Shown: positions 1-9,288, counted from the first letter of the stretch. The stretch: DNA of 64,000 nt from Brevibacterium yomogidense (GCF_900163715.1 NZ_FWFF01000007.1:1-64000), one strand, 5' to 3'. Notes: generated by a model not told the origin, from the sequence alone. Translations and numbers: made by a program.

Positions 1-65
1 GTCAGGCCGCTTCGTCAGGCCGCTTCGTCAGGCCGCTTCGTCAGGCCGCTTCGTCTGGCCGCTCA
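1..65. repeat. 13-bp tandem repeat at the 3' end of glnE
   Basis: Four exact head-to-tail copies of gtcaggccgcttc fill positions 1-52. A fifth, diverged copy (gtctggccgctca, 53-65) contains the glnE stop codon on the minus strand. The array may continue to the left of the window. It lies just downstream of glnE and could be a polymorphic minisatellite. I see no hairpin and no unique spacers. Confidence 0.9.
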
Positions 66-3000
66 GTCGTGCCGGTTCGCCCACGGGTCATCGGCGTCCG
101 CGGTGCCGTCGAAGCCGAAGAAGAGCCTCTCGACCACGCGGCGGGCACGCCGCGTGGCGCTGCGGTAGTCCTCTGCGAGCTCCCTGCTCCGCCCTGCGGG
201 GTATCCGAGCAGTCGGGCGCAGGCCTCCAGCTCGAAGAGATCCGCCGGGAGCGACGCGGCCGTGCGCCCGCGGAACAGCATCGCAGCGGATCGCAGGCCG
301 GAGGCCAGCAGCCACGCCTCACGCAGCACGTCCGCATCGGTCTCCGCGATCAGTGAGGCATCGACGGCCGCGCTCAGTGCCGGCAGGGTCGAGGTCGTCC
401 GCAGTTCCTCCACCCTGCGGCCGTGGCTGAGCTGGAGCAGCTGCACCGTCCACTCCACGTCGCTCAGGCTGCCCCTGCCCAGCTTGAGGTGCGTGCGACG
501 GTCAGCGCCGCGCGGCAGCCTCTCCGCCTCCATCCGCGCCTTGAGCTTCCGCATCTGCCGCACTGAGCGCTCCGGGACGGATTCCGGGTAGCGCAGATCG
601 TCGATCAGGGCCACGAAGTCCTCGCAGAGCGCTGCGTCCCCCGCGATGGGGCGTGCGCGCAGCAGCGCCTGGGCCTCCCACGGCTCCGACCACTTCGCGT
701 AGTACGAAGCGTACGATTCGAGGCTGCGCACCAGAGGCCCGGAGCGCCCTTCGGGCCGCAGATCGGAATCCACCAGGATGCCGGGCAGCGCATCCGGTCG
801 GGACGCCTCCTTCGTCAGGGCCAGCGCCAGGCGCTTCACGTGCGCGGCGAGCTTCGATGCGTCCTCGGAGGTGGGGCCGGCGGACCCGGGCGCCGCCGGA
901 TCCCCGCTGGGCCGGTACGCGAACATCACGTCCGCGTCGGAGAAGTATCCGATCTCCGCCCCGCCCAGCCGGCCCATCGCGATGACCGCGAATTCGTAGG
1001 GCGGCACCCCCTCGTCGTCCATGGACAGGCGGAGCGCGGAGACCAGCGCGTCGAGGTAGACGTCCGCATTGCGCGACAGCGCGGCGGCGATCTCGTCCAC
1101 CCCCGGCTGCTCGAGCACGTCGGTGAGCGCGGTCCGCAGGACCTCCCTGCCGTGCAGCGCACGCAGCGGCTGCAGCGCCCGGGCACCGTGGCGCGCCAGC
1201 AGCGTCCGTGCTTCACGGGCGATCGACTCCCGCGGACGGGGTGCCAGCGCGGAGTCGTCGTCGATCCACGCGACGGCGTTCGGCACATGCTGGAGGAGAC
1301 TCGTGGCATAGGAGGATGCGGACAGCACGGCCGCCAGCGAATGGACTGCTGATCCAGAATCGCGCAGCAGCCTCAGGTACCAGCTCGAGTCCCTCAGGCT
1401 CTCACCCAGACGACGGAACGCGAGGAGTCCTGAGTCGGGGTTCACCCCTTCTGCGAGCCAGTCCAGCATCGCCGGCAGGACCTGCCCGTGGATCACCGCC
1501 GCACGGCTCACTCCCGACGTCGCCGCCTGGATGTGGGTGAGCGCTGCCTTCGGATCCCGGTAGCCGAATGCGGACAGCCGATCCCGCGCATCCGCGGCGG
1601 TGAGCGAGGTCAGCACGGTGTCGGAGCTCGCTGCGTCGAGGATGGGGCGGTAGAAGATCTGCTCGTGGTACGAGCGCACCCGGCGACGGACGTCTGCCAG
1701 CGCACGGTCCAGGCGCGCGGTGGTCCGATCCCCCGTGGAGTACACTGCGCGGGCGAGCCTCCTCCTGCGGTCCTCCAGCTGCGGGATCACCGCGGTGCGC
1801 AGCAGTCGCGGGATCTGGAGGCGGTGTTCCACCACCCGGAGGAACCGATAGCACTCGTCCAGGCCCCGTGCGTCGGACCGTGCGATGTAGCCGCGCTCTC
1901 CCAGCCGCGACAGGGCCAGGAGGGTGGCGGGAGCGCGGATCGATTCGTCCACGCCGCCGTGGACCAGCTGGAGGAGCTGTGCGGAGAACTCCACGTCGCG
2001 CAGGCCGCCGCGGCCCAGCTTGATCTGCGCGTCCGCCTGCTGGGTGGGCAGCAGGGAGACGACCCTGCGCCGCATCGCGCGGACACCTTCGACGAACCCG
2101 TCGCGCTGGCTGGCCGACCAGACATGGGGCCGCATCCGGTCTGCCCACTCCCTGCCCAGGAACACGTCTCCGGCCAGGTGACGGGACTTCAGCAGGGCCT
2201 GGAATTCCCACGACTCCGCGACGTCCGAGTAGTAGGCGTCGAATTCGTCGACGGTGCGCAGGAGTCGGCCCGACTTCCCCTCCGGGCGGAGTGCGGCATC
2301 GAGCTCCCAGAGCGCGGGCTCCTGCCCCGCCGCACCGACGATCTCCGTGATCCGCGCGACCATGTCCTCTGCGGCCTTCACCCCGTCGTCGTCCGGAGCA
2401 ACCGCATCGTCCGGTGCGTCATCGCCCGGCGCGTGGACGTAGACCACGTCCACGTCCGACACGTAGTTGAGTTCGCGTGCACCGCACTTGCCCATCGCGA
2501 TGACCGCCATCCGCACCCGCACGTGGGGATCCAGCTCCGCGCGTGCGATCGCCAGCGCCGCTTCGACCGCCGCACCCGCCAGGTCGGACAGGATGCGGCA
2601 CATCTCGTCGACGACGCGGGCGGGCTCGGCTGACCCCAGGTCGTCGGCGACCAGGCGCAGCACCTCGTCGCGATACGCGCGGCGCAGCGCGTCCACTCCC
2701 TCCTGTCCCGTGCGCGTCGCGACGGGGGATGCGACGTCCCGATCGGAGTCTGCGCCCACTGCGTGGAGCAGCAGATCCCGCAGTGCTTCGGCACCCGCGC
2801 CGGGAGAATCGAGGAGCAGCGGCCCCTCTCCTCGCAGGCCGAGCGCCGACGCCGGGTGACGCACGAGGTGGTCCGTGAGCGCCTCGGACGCGCCGGCGAC
2901 GGTCACGATCCGCGGCAGGAGGCCGGTCGACGGGGACGCGGATTCCTCGCGCAGCGCGTCGAGGAGCCCTGCGTCATCGCACGCATCCGCCGCTTCGACG

Positions 3001-3188
3001 ATGCGCAGCAGCCCGAGCGCCGCCGCATCCGGATCGACGGCCGCTGCGAAGAGCGCTCGCACGGCGGAATCATCTGCGAGCGACGTCCCCAGCTGCTCGT
3101 CGACCTCGCCGAGGAACCGCAGCACCCTGCTGGGCCGCCTGCGCGAGCTCGACCGGGACGGGTCGCTGCTCCTCCCCCGTCGAGTCAT
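63..3188 (-). CDS. glnE: Bifunctional glutamine synthetase adenylyltransferase/adenylyl-removing enzyme
   Basis: The enzyme adds AMP to glutamine synthetase and removes it, in response to nitrogen status. The protein is 1041 aa, normal for GlnE. It has the expected duplicated nucleotidyltransferase architecture: the N-terminal half carries MGKCGARELNYVSDVDVVY at about residue 232 (adenylyl-removing domain), and the C-terminal half carries MGRLGGAEIGYFSDADVMF at about 738 (adenylyltransferase domain). Both motifs keep the paired aspartates. The ATG at 3188 lies 2 bases past the glnA2 stop; an in-frame GTG at 3194 overlaps that stop and is the alternative start. Tight coupling to glnA2 indicates one transcript. 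glnE next to glnA2 is the common actinobacterial order. The stop lies inside a 13-bp tandem repeat. Confidence 0.95.
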   Translation of the reverse strand: MTRRGRSSDPSRSSSRRRPSRVLRFLGEVDEQLGTSLADDSAVRALFAAAVDPDAAALGLLRIVEAADACDDAGLLDALREESASPSTGLLPRIVTVAGASEALTDHLVRHPASALGLRGEGPLLLDSPGAGAEALRDLLLHAVGADSDRDVASPVATRTGQEGVDALRRAYRDEVLRLVADDLGSAEPARVVDEMCRILSDLAGAAVEAALAIARAELDPHVRVRMAVIAMGKCGARELNYVSDVDVVYVHAPGDDAPDDAVAPDDDGVKAAEDMVARITEIVGAAGQEPALWELDAALRPEGKSGRLLRTVDEFDAYYSDVAESWEFQALLKSRHLAGDVFLGREWADRMRPHVWSASQRDGFVEGVRAMRRRVVSLLPTQQADAQIKLGRGGLRDVEFSAQLLQLVHGGVDESIRAPATLLALSRLGERGYIARSDARGLDECYRFLRVVEHRLQIPRLLRTAVIPQLEDRRRRLARAVYSTGDRTTARLDRALADVRRRVRSYHEQIFYRPILDAASSDTVLTSLTAADARDRLSAFGYRDPKAALTHIQAATSGVSRAAVIHGQVLPAMLDWLAEGVNPDSGLLAFRRLGESLRDSSWYLRLLRDSGSAVHSLAAVLSASSYATSLLQHVPNAVAWIDDDSALAPRPRESIAREARTLLARHGARALQPLRALHGREVLRTALTDVLEQPGVDEIAAALSRNADVYLDALVSALRLSMDDEGVPPYEFAVIAMGRLGGAEIGYFSDADVMFAYRPSGDPAAPGSAGPTSEDASKLAAHVKRLALALTKEASRPDALPGILVDSDLRPEGRSGPLVRSLESYASYYAKWSEPWEAQALLRARPIAGDAALCEDFVALIDDLRYPESVPERSVRQMRKLKARMEAERLPRGADRRTHLKLGRGSLSDVEWTVQLLQLSHGRRVEELRTTSTLPALSAAVDASLIAETDADVLREAWLLASGLRSAAMLFRGRTAASLPADLFELEACARLLGYPAGRSRELAEDYRSATRRARRVVERLFFGFDGTADADDPWANRHD

Positions 3189-3190
3189 CG

Positions 3191-4537
3191 TCACAGCGAG
3201 CCGAAGAGCCGCTCGAGCTCGAAGGGCGTCACCTGATCGCGGTAGCTCGCCCACTCCTGCCGCTTGTTGCGGAGGAAGAAGTCGAACACCTCCTCGCCCA
3301 GCGTCGTGGCGACCAGCTCGCTGTCCTCCATGAGGGAGATCGCGTGGTCGAGGCTCTGCGGCAGCGAGCGGATGCCCAGGGCGCGGCGCTCCGCATCCGT
3401 GAGCCTCCAGACGTTGTCCTCCGCCTCCTCCGGGAGCGGGAGCTCGTCCTCGATCCCCTGGAGACCGGCGGCGAGCATGAGCGCGTACGCGAGGTACGGG
3501 TTCGCCGCGGAGTCGAGTCCGCGGTACTCGACCCGCGCCGACGATTCCTTCCCGGACTTGTACTGCGGCACCCGGATGAGCGCAGACCGGTTGCGGTGCC
3601 CCCAGCAGATGTAGCTGGGAGCCTCGTGCCCCGTCCACAGCCGCTTGTACGAGTTCACGTACTGGTTCGTCACCGCGGTGATCTCCGGTGCGTAGTGCAG
3701 CAGTCCGGCCACGAAATGCCGTCCGATCGAGGACAGCTGGTACTCCGCGCCCGGCGCGTAGAAGGCGTTCGTCTCCCCTTCGAAGAGGGAGACATGGGTG
3801 TGCATGCCGTTGCCGGGCTCACCGGCGAGCGGCTTCGGCATGAAGGAGGCGTACACGCCCTGCTCCACGGCGACCTCCTTGACCATCGCGCGGAAGGTCA
3901 TGACGTTGTCCGCCATCGTGAGCGCGTCCGCGTAGCGCAGATCGATCTCATTCTGACCGGGCCCCGCCTCATGGTGGGAGAACTCGACGCTGATCCCCAT
4001 CGTCTCGAGGGTCTGCACCGCCTCCCTGCGGAAGTCGTTCGCCGTTCCTCCGTTCACATGGTCGAAGTACCCCGCGGTGTCGACGGGGACGGGGGCGGAG
4101 CCGCCCAGCTCGCCGGACTGGAAGAGGTAGAACTCGATCTCCGGGTGGACGTAGAACGTGAAGCCCGCGTCCGCGGCGCGCGCCAGACTCCGCTTGAGCA
4201 CGTTGCGCGGATCCGCCGGTGCGGGCCCGCCGTCGGGCGAATGGATGTCGCAGATCATCCGCGCCGTGGGCTCGGTCTCACCCCGCCACGGCAGCAGCGA
4301 GAACGTCGACGGATCCGGCCTCAGCACCATGTCCGCCTCGTAGACCCGCGAGAAGCCCTCGACCGACGAGCCGTCGAATCCGATCCCCTCGCCGAATGCC
4401 CCCTCGAGCTCCGCGGGCACGATCGCCACCGACTTCAGCCGGCCCAGCACGTCCGGGAACCAGAGTCGGATGAAGCGGACGTCGCGGTCCTCGACCGTCT
4501 TGAGGACGAAGTCCTGCTGCTTGCTCATCGTCGCCAT
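3191..4537 (-). CDS. glnA2: Glutamine synthetase, GlnA2 type
   Basis: This 448-aa type I glutamine synthetase makes glutamine from glutamate, ammonia and ATP. The start of the beta-grasp domain (FIRLWFPDVLGRLKSVAI) and the conserved block GIGFDGSSVEGF (about residues 52-63) are clear. The catalytic region includes NGMHTHVSLF and NQYVNSYKRL. The length and N-terminus fit actinobacterial GlnA2 rather than the 470+ aa GlnA1. The usual NLYDLPP adenylylation site is not visible near the C-terminus, so this isoform may not be the GlnE target even though the genes are coupled; that is an inference. GGAGGA lies 10 bases before the ATG at 4537; a second ATG three codons on is less well spaced. The gene sits 4 bases after a SPOR-like small ORF and probably shares its operon. 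Confidence 0.93.
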   Translation of the reverse strand: MATMSKQQDFVLKTVEDRDVRFIRLWFPDVLGRLKSVAIVPAELEGAFGEGIGFDGSSVEGFSRVYEADMVLRPDPSTFSLLPWRGETEPTARMICDIHSPDGGPAPADPRNVLKRSLARAADAGFTFYVHPEIEFYLFQSGELGGSAPVPVDTAGYFDHVNGGTANDFRREAVQTLETMGISVEFSHHEAGPGQNEIDLRYADALTMADNVMTFRAMVKEVAVEQGVYASFMPKPLAGEPGNGMHTHVSLFEGETNAFYAPGAEYQLSSIGRHFVAGLLHYAPEITAVTNQYVNSYKRLWTGHEAPSYICWGHRNRSALIRVPQYKSGKESSARVEYRGLDSAANPYLAYALMLAAGLQGIEDELPLPEEAEDNVWRLTDAERRALGIRSLPQSLDHAISLMEDSELVATTLGEEVFDFFLRNKRQEWASYRDQVTPFELERLFGSL

Positions 4538-4541
4538 CGGC

Positions 4542-4736
4542 TCAGCTGTCCTCCCACTTCGCGTCCTCGCGCTCCCACTGCGCAGACTTGGATGCCGCCG
4601 TGTCGAGCGCGCTGCGTGCCTCCGCCTCCGTGTCGTAGGGGCCCATCCGGTTCTCCCAGCTGCTCTGCGGGCCCTTCTCCACCTGCCCGGACTTCGTGTT
4701 GAACCAGTAGTGCTCGGGCGTCGGGGTGTCAGCCAT
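4542..4736 (-). CDS. Small SPOR-like actinobacterial protein
   Basis: A 64-aa hydrophilic protein (MADTPTPEHYWFNTKSGQVEKG start) of a small family common in actinobacteria and often described as SPOR-domain-like. It is rich in aromatic and charged residues and has neither membrane segment nor signal peptide. The ATG at 4736 is chosen because GAGGAGG stands 5 bases before it; an in-frame ATG at 4760 would place this site inside the gene. It lies directly upstream of glnA2 and is probably co-transcribed with it and glnE. Its function is unknown. Confidence 0.7.
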   Translation of the reverse strand: MADTPTPEHYWFNTKSGQVEKGPQSSWENRMGPYDTEAEARSALDTAASKSAQWEREDAKWEDS

Positions 4737-4832
4737 GGGTGCCTCCTCGCGGGTGGTCATGCGAATCGTGCGTCCAGCCTACCGCCGCGATCGTCGCGGG
4801 TCGGGGCCAACGGAGCATGTCGTCCGAGCACA

Positions 4833-4868
4833 AAAGGTTTGGTGCGCACACCTTTGAGCGTCTACGCT
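4833..4868 (+). promoter_or_regulatory. Probable ald promoter with overlapping inverted repeat
   Basis: TTGGTG (4839-4844) and TACGCT (4863-4868) are separated by 18 bases. An inverted repeat, aaaggt (4833-4838) and accttt (850-855 of the same block, 11 bases apart), overlaps the -35 element. The position suits a regulator operator. Which regulator binds is unknown; no Lrp/AldR-type gene is adjacent. Confidence 0.45.
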
Positions 4869-4904
4869 CGGATCGTCACAGCCGACGATGGAGGACAGCA
4901 CACC

Positions 4905-6023
4905 ATGCGCATCAGCGTTCCCACGGAGATCAAGAGCGCCGAGCGCCGCGTCGCGCTCACGCCGGCCGGGGTCCACGACCTCACGGGTCGCGGCCACGAG
5001 GTCGCGGTGCAGTCCGGTGCCGGACTGGGCGCGCACTTCGACGACGAGGCGTATGCCGCCGCGGGCGCGCGCATCATCGAGGACGCCGCAGAGATCTGGG
5101 GCAGGGCCGACATGGTCGTGAAGGTGAAGGAGCCGCTCCCCGAAGAGCACGGCTTCCTCCGCGACGATCTGATCCTCTTCACGTACCTCCACCTCGCCGC
5201 GGACGAATCCCTCACCCAGGCGATCCTCTCCGCGGGCACGACCGCGATCGCGTATGAGACGGTGCAGCCCGACGGCGGAGGGCTGCCCCTGCTCGCCCCG
5301 ATGAGCGAGATCGCCGGTCGTCTGTCCGTCCAGGAGGGTGCGCACCACCTGCTGAGCCCCGCCGGCGGTCGCGGCGTGCTGCTGCCGGGAGTCCCGGGAG
5401 TGGATCGCGCCCATGTGACCGTCATCGGCGCGGGCGCCGCAGGCGCCTCTGCCGCGCGCGCCGCGGTGGGCATGGGTGCGCACGTGGAGATCTTCGACGT
5501 GAATCTGCCCCGACTGCGCTACCTCGACGAGGTCTTCGACGGCCGGCTCCAGACGAAGATGTCGACGCCCCTGGACATTGCCGAATCCGTGAAGCGCTCG
5601 GACCTCGTCATCGGCTCCGTGCTCATCCCCGGCAGCCGTGCCCCCAAGCTCGTCACCGACGACATGGTCGCCGGCATGGGCCGCGGCAGCGTGCTCGTCG
5701 ACATCGCGATCGACCAGGGCGGCTGCTTCGAGGGATCGCGGCCCACCACGCACGATGACCCGACCTTCGCGGTGCACGACACCCTCTACTACTGCGTCGC
5801 GAACATGCCCGGGGCCGCTCCGGTCACGGCGACGCGAGCACTGACGAACGCGACGCTGCCGTACATCGGGCGCATCGCGGACAAGGGCTGGAAGGAGGCC
5901 CTCGGAGCCGACGTCGCGCTGGGTCGCGGGCTCAATGCGGCCGCGGGCCGCCTCACGAACGCTCCCGTGGCCCAGGCCTTCGGCATGGACCACCAGGACG
6001 TCGCCGAGGCCCTGGCGGGCTGA
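4905..6023 (+). CDS. ald: Alanine dehydrogenase
   Basis: The enzyme catalyses NAD-dependent interconversion of alanine with pyruvate and ammonia. The 372-aa protein begins MRISVPTEIKSAERRVALTP, with the family's substrate-binding R and K positions near the start. It continues with KVKEPLPEEH and then the Rossmann block VTVIGAGAAGASAARAAVGMGAHVEIFD. Length and order match Ald throughout. The ATG at 4905 has GGAGGA 9 bases upstream. It is monocistronic: the next gene is convergent and a strong hairpin lies between. A palindrome over the promoter suggests regulated expression. Confidence 0.95.
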   Translation: MRISVPTEIKSAERRVALTPAGVHDLTGRGHEVAVQSGAGLGAHFDDEAYAAAGARIIEDAAEIWGRADMVVKVKEPLPEEHGFLRDDLILFTYLHLAADESLTQAILSAGTTAIAYETVQPDGGGLPLLAPMSEIAGRLSVQEGAHHLLSPAGGRGVLLPGVPGVDRAHVTVIGAGAAGASAARAAVGMGAHVEIFDVNLPRLRYLDEVFDGRLQTKMSTPLDIAESVKRSDLVIGSVLIPGSRAPKLVTDDMVAGMGRGSVLVDIAIDQGGCFEGSRPTTHDDPTFAVHDTLYYCVANMPGAAPVTATRALTNATLPYIGRIADKGWKEALGADVALGRGLNAAAGRLTNAPVAQAFGMDHQDVAEALAG

Positions 6024-6065
6024 CGCGCCCGACTCCCGTTCCCCGCAGCGCGCGATCACCGTCGC

Positions 6066-6101
6066 GATGGCCGGCCCCTCCTCCCGGGGGGGCCGGCCAT
6101 C
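6066..6101. terminator. Bidirectional terminator between ald and the GntR gene
   Basis: A perfect 13-bp stem (gatggccggcccc at 6066-6078, complement at 6089-6101) with a 10-base loop. It lies between two convergent genes and can serve both. A T tract is weak, as is usual in high-GC actinobacteria. Confidence 0.8.
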
Positions 6102-6108
6102 GTCGTCC

Positions 6109-6822
6109 TCAGGAGCCGGACATCGTCGTGCTGCGGAAGTGCGCCTCGCACAGGCGGCCGGCGTCCTCCGCCCGGCCCGCGGCGATCGCATCGACGATCG
6201 CGGTGTGGTCCGCGCAGGCGCGGGCGAACAGCGAGTCCGAGAAGGGGTCGTGGCGGAAGCCCGCATTGATCTTCCGGTCCAGCTCCTGGGCGATCTCCAC
6301 CAGGTGCGGATTGCCGGCGGCCAGGGCGATCGCGTGATGCAGCCGTGCGTCGGCCGTGCGGGCCTCGGCGGCCGTCGTGGCACTCTCATAGTCGAGCGCA
6401 CGGCGGCGCAGCTGCGCCACGGAGTCGTCCGGCCGCCGGTCTGCGGCGGCAGCGGCGACGCGGTTCTGGATGATCGCGCGGGCGTCGAGCAGATCGCGGC
6501 GGGCACGTCGGAACTCCGTGAGCCGATCCGCGTAGACGTCGACCCGGCTGGCCTCGACACGGGAGATGAAGGTTCCGCCGCCGCGGCCTCGGCGACGGAC
6601 GACGAAGCCCGCGCGCTCCAGCGTGGAGAGTGCGGCACGCACGCTCGAGCGGGAGACGGCGAGTGCGTCTGCGAGGTCGCGCTCGGCAGGCAGGCGCGTG
6701 CCCTCCGGAAGGGCGCCCGCGGCGATCGACGCCATGATGTGGTCCGCGATCTGGCCGGGGGTCGACGCGGCGGAGACGACGTCGGAGAGATCGGCGAAGG
6801 ACGCGTCCGCCTGCAGTCCCAT
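6109..6822 (-). CDS. GntR-family regulator, FadR/FCD subfamily
   Basis: A 237-aa transcription factor. The winged helix-turn-helix spans about residues 20-85, with LPAERDLADALAVSRSSVRAAL and RRRGRGGGTF typical of GntR proteins. The C-terminal all-helical FCD domain has ARLHHAIALAAGNPHL, the usual place of ligand-site and metal-site histidines in this subfamily. The ATG at 6822 is chosen because GGGAGG lies 6 bases upstream; a longer reading frame has no homologous extension. It stands alone, convergent with ald and divergent from map, so neither is a proven target. FadR-type proteins usually sense organic acids or amino acids; the effector here is unknown. Confidence 0.85.
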   Translation of the reverse strand: MGLQADASFADLSDVVSAASTPGQIADHIMASIAAGALPEGTRLPAERDLADALAVSRSSVRAALSTLERAGFVVRRRGRGGGTFISRVEASRVDVYADRLTEFRRARRDLLDARAIIQNRVAAAAADRRPDDSVAQLRRRALDYESATTAAEARTADARLHHAIALAAGNPHLVEIAQELDRKINAGFRHDPFSDSLFARACADHTAIVDAIAAGRAEDAGRLCEAHFRSTTMSGS

Positions 6823-6961
6823 CCTCCACCTCCCGCTGCGCGCTCCGTGAGACGAGCCGCTCCGTGCCATCCGATGCGCTCGCCGCGTCCAGGATATAGG
6901 TCCGTGCGCCGTCGCCGGCACACCTGCGCGGACCCTCATCCGATGTCATCCGCGCGCTCGC

Positions 6962-6967
6962 TAGACT
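6962..6967 (+). promoter_or_regulatory. -10 element of a leaderless map promoter
   Basis: TAGACT ends 9 bases before the map ATG at 6977, and no ribosome-binding site is present. Transcription would start at or within a few bases of the start codon. Confidence 0.55.
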
Positions 6968-6976
6968 GGCCGCATC

Positions 6977-7891
6977 ATGAATGGATCCACTGCGCCCCTG
7001 GGCACTCTCACCGCCGGCCGCCTGTCGCCGCAGCGCGTCGTCCCCGCCTCCATCCCGCGGCCTGAATACGTCGGGCGAGACGTGCCGGACGAGGGCCGCG
7101 GCGGCGACCTCCACTCCCCCGAAGAAGTCGAGCGGATCCGGACTGCGGGACGCATCGCCGCAGACGCGCTGGAGGCCATCGGCCGGATGATCCGTCCGGG
7201 AATCACCACGGACGACATCGACGCGGTGGCCCACGATTACCTCGTCGCCCACGATTCCTATCCGTCGACGCTGGGGTACCGGGCGTTCCCCAAGTCGACG
7301 TGCACGTCGGTCAACGAGTGCATCTGCCATGGCATCCCCGATTCCACGGTGCTGGCGGACGGAGACATCGTCAACGTCGACATCACGGCATTCAAGGACG
7401 GCGTCCACGGCGACACGAACTTCACGTTCCTCGTGGGCGACGTCGACGAGGAGTCCCGGCTGCTCGTCCAGCGCACGTACGAGGCGACGATGCGCGGGAT
7501 CCGCGCGGTGAAGCCGGGTCGTCAGATCAATGTGATCGGACGGGTCATCGAGAAGTACGCCCAGCGGTTCGGCTACGGAGTCGTGCGCGACTTCACGGGG
7601 CACGGCGTCGGACGCGAATTCCATTCCGGCCTCATCGTCCCGCACTACGATGCGGCGCCGAACCACAGTGAGGTCATCGAGCCCGGCATGGTCTTCACGA
7701 TCGAGCCGATGCTCAATCTGGGGACGGAGAAGTGGGAGCAGTGGGACGATGACTGGACCATCGTGACTGCGGACCGCAAGCGCTCCGCGCAGTTCGAGCA
7801 CACGCTCGTCGTCACGGACACGGGCGCCGACATCCTGACGCTCCCCTCCCCCGGCGCGGCGATCGCCGACGGGCCCGGATCCCCCGCCTGA
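6977..7891 (+). CDS. map: Type I methionine aminopeptidase
   Basis: The enzyme removes the initiator methionine from new proteins. The protein is 304 aa. The five metal ligands are visible: the two Asp of [19 protein letters not shown], the His of GHGVGREFH, the Glu of FTIEPML and the Glu of QFEHTLVV. An N-terminal extension of about 45 residues precedes the catalytic fold, as in the longer actinobacterial MAPs; its [17 protein letters not shown] stretch resembles the SH3-ligand-type linker of those forms. The ATG directly follows a TAGACT -10 element without a ribosome-binding site, so the mRNA is probably leaderless. ppgK follows in the same direction, 63 bases away. Confidence 0.95.
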   Translation: MNGSTAPLGTLTAGRLSPQRVVPASIPRPEYVGRDVPDEGRGGDLHSPEEVERIRTAGRIAADALEAIGRMIRPGITTDDIDAVAHDYLVAHDSYPSTLGYRAFPKSTCTSVNECICHGIPDSTVLADGDIVNVDITAFKDGVHGDTNFTFLVGDVDEESRLLVQRTYEATMRGIRAVKPGRQINVIGRVIEKYAQRFGYGVVRDFTGHGVGREFHSGLIVPHYDAAPNHSEVIEPGMVFTIEPMLNLGTEKWEQWDDDWTIVTADRKRSAQFEHTLVVTDTGADILTLPSPGAAIADGPGSPA

Positions 7892-7954
7892 ACACCGCAC
7901 ATCCCGCTCGTCCCCGTGCGGCGCATGCCGCCCGGATCCGAAAGGCGTTCACCC

Positions 7955-8797
7955 ATGTCACAGCGCGAGACCCTCACGACGTCACGACTGGCCATCGGCA
8001 TCGACATCGGCGGCACCGGGACGAAGGCCGGACTGGTCGACGTGGCGACCGGGACGATGCTGGGGAGCCGTGTCCGCGAGGACACTCCGCAGCCGGCGAC
8101 CCCGCAGGCGGTCATCGCGACGGTCGCGTCCGTCGTCAGCACACTGGGCGAGCAGTCGGAGGAAGCCGGCCTCCTCCCCACGGCCGGCCACGTCGAGAGG
8201 CTGCCGATCGGCTGCGCGTTCCCCGGGGTCATCAAGCAGGGCACTGTGCAGTTCACGGGCAACCTGGACGCCGCGTTCGACGGGTTCCCGATCGTCGACG
8301 CGCTGAGTGACGCACTCGGGGCGAAGGTCCATATGGCGAATGACGCGGACGCCGCGGGGCTCGCGGAGATGACGTACGGAGCGGGCCGGGACCACCGCAA
8401 GGACACCGTCATGATGACGACGCTGGGAACCGGGATCGGCACAGCGCTCTTCGCGGGAGGCAGGCTGTTCCCGTACACGGAGCTCGGCCACCTCACGGTC
8501 GACGGGGTCGCGGCGGAGACGCGCACGTCGGTCGCGGCGATGCGCCGCGATGGGTACGACATGCAGGAGTGGTGCAGGCGGCTGACCGTCTACTACCGCG
8601 AACTCGAGCGGCTGTTCTGGCCGGACCTCTTCATCGTGGGCGGCGGCATCTCGAAGCGCGCTGCGGACTTCCTGTCGGACATCGACGTGGAGACGCCGAT
8701 TCGCGCAGCCGAGCTGCTGAACAATGCGGGCATCGTGGGCGCGGGCCTGCTGGGCCACAACAAGGGCAAGATGAAGGTGCGTCGGAAGGTCGGCTGA
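7955..8797 (+). CDS. ppgK: Polyphosphate glucokinase
   Basis: The enzyme phosphorylates glucose with inorganic polyphosphate (and usually ATP). The 280-aa ROK-family protein has the phosphate-1 loop GIDIGGTGTKAGLVD near the N-terminus, NDADAAGLAEM with the catalytic Asp, and TLGTGIGTALF. The length and the short, basic C-terminal tail (NKGKMKVRRKVG) are typical of PPGK, which lacks the longer DNA-binding domains of ROK repressors. The ATG at 7955 is chosen for the preceding GAAAGG; an earlier in-frame start would add 13 unsupported residues. It ends 4 bases from the convergent DUF1801 gene. Confidence 0.92.
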   Translation: MSQRETLTTSRLAIGIDIGGTGTKAGLVDVATGTMLGSRVREDTPQPATPQAVIATVASVVSTLGEQSEEAGLLPTAGHVERLPIGCAFPGVIKQGTVQFTGNLDAAFDGFPIVDALSDALGAKVHMANDADAAGLAEMTYGAGRDHRKDTVMMTTLGTGIGTALFAGGRLFPYTELGHLTVDGVAAETRTSVAAMRRDGYDMQEWCRRLTVYYRELERLFWPDLFIVGGGISKRAADFLSDIDVETPIRAAELLNNAGIVGAGLLGHNKGKMKVRRKVG

Positions 8798-8801
8798 CCT
8801 T

Positions 8802-9158
8802 TCAGGCCTCTGCATCCTTCCGCGACGCCAGCGCCAGCCGTTCGACGAGGTCGTCCGGGATCGGTCTGCGTGGCGAGAATGTGACTCCGGTCTTCGTCGC
8901 CTTGAGTCCGGCGACCGCGATGTCCTCGGCGTGTGCGCTGATTGCGCCCGCAGAGACGTACAGCCCGCACTGCTTGCTGAACGCCGCATAGCCCGCGACG
9001 ATGGTGCCGCCGATCCTGAACCCCGGCATGTTGTAGGCCACGATCTCCTCCGCGTCCGGCAGGGTGCGTCTCAGAACCGTGCGGAGCTGCCTGAGGGAAG
9101 GCTGGAAGGATTCGGGTGCCGCGGCTATATACGCGTCGTGGTCGTCGATCGTCGTCAT
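8802..9158 (-). CDS. DUF1801 family protein
   Basis: A 118-aa cytoplasmic protein whose middle (LPDAEEIVAYNMPGFRIGGTIVAGYAAFSKQCGLY) is characteristic of the DUF1801/YdhG-like family, in which some members act as iron chaperones (frataxin-like). A typical C-terminal KATKTGVTFSPRRPIPDDLVERL segment follows. GGGAG lies upstream of the ATG. It is convergent with ppgK and divergent from the following gene. The role here is unknown. Confidence 0.8.
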   Translation of the reverse strand: MTTIDDHDAYIAAAPESFQPSLRQLRTVLRRTLPDAEEIVAYNMPGFRIGGTIVAGYAAFSKQCGLYVSAGAISAHAEDIAVAGLKATKTGVTFSPRRPIPDDLVERLALASRKDAEA

Positions 9159-9288
9159 GGAAGTCGCTCCCGATTCTTCGCGGTGGTCCGGCTCTTGGCT
9201 CGTTCCTTCCTCAGACTAGTCCCCACGGTCCGTGCGCTAGACTGGCGCCCACTGAACACGCGTATAACCTGGTTCCGAAGGAGTGACC

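Noticed and set aside
1-65. CRISPR array
   Set aside because: The 13-bp units are directly adjacent with no spacers.
4779-6923. 714-codon minus-strand frame antisense to ald
   Set aside because: Arg/Gly/His-rich composition without family motifs; it overlaps two well-supported genes.
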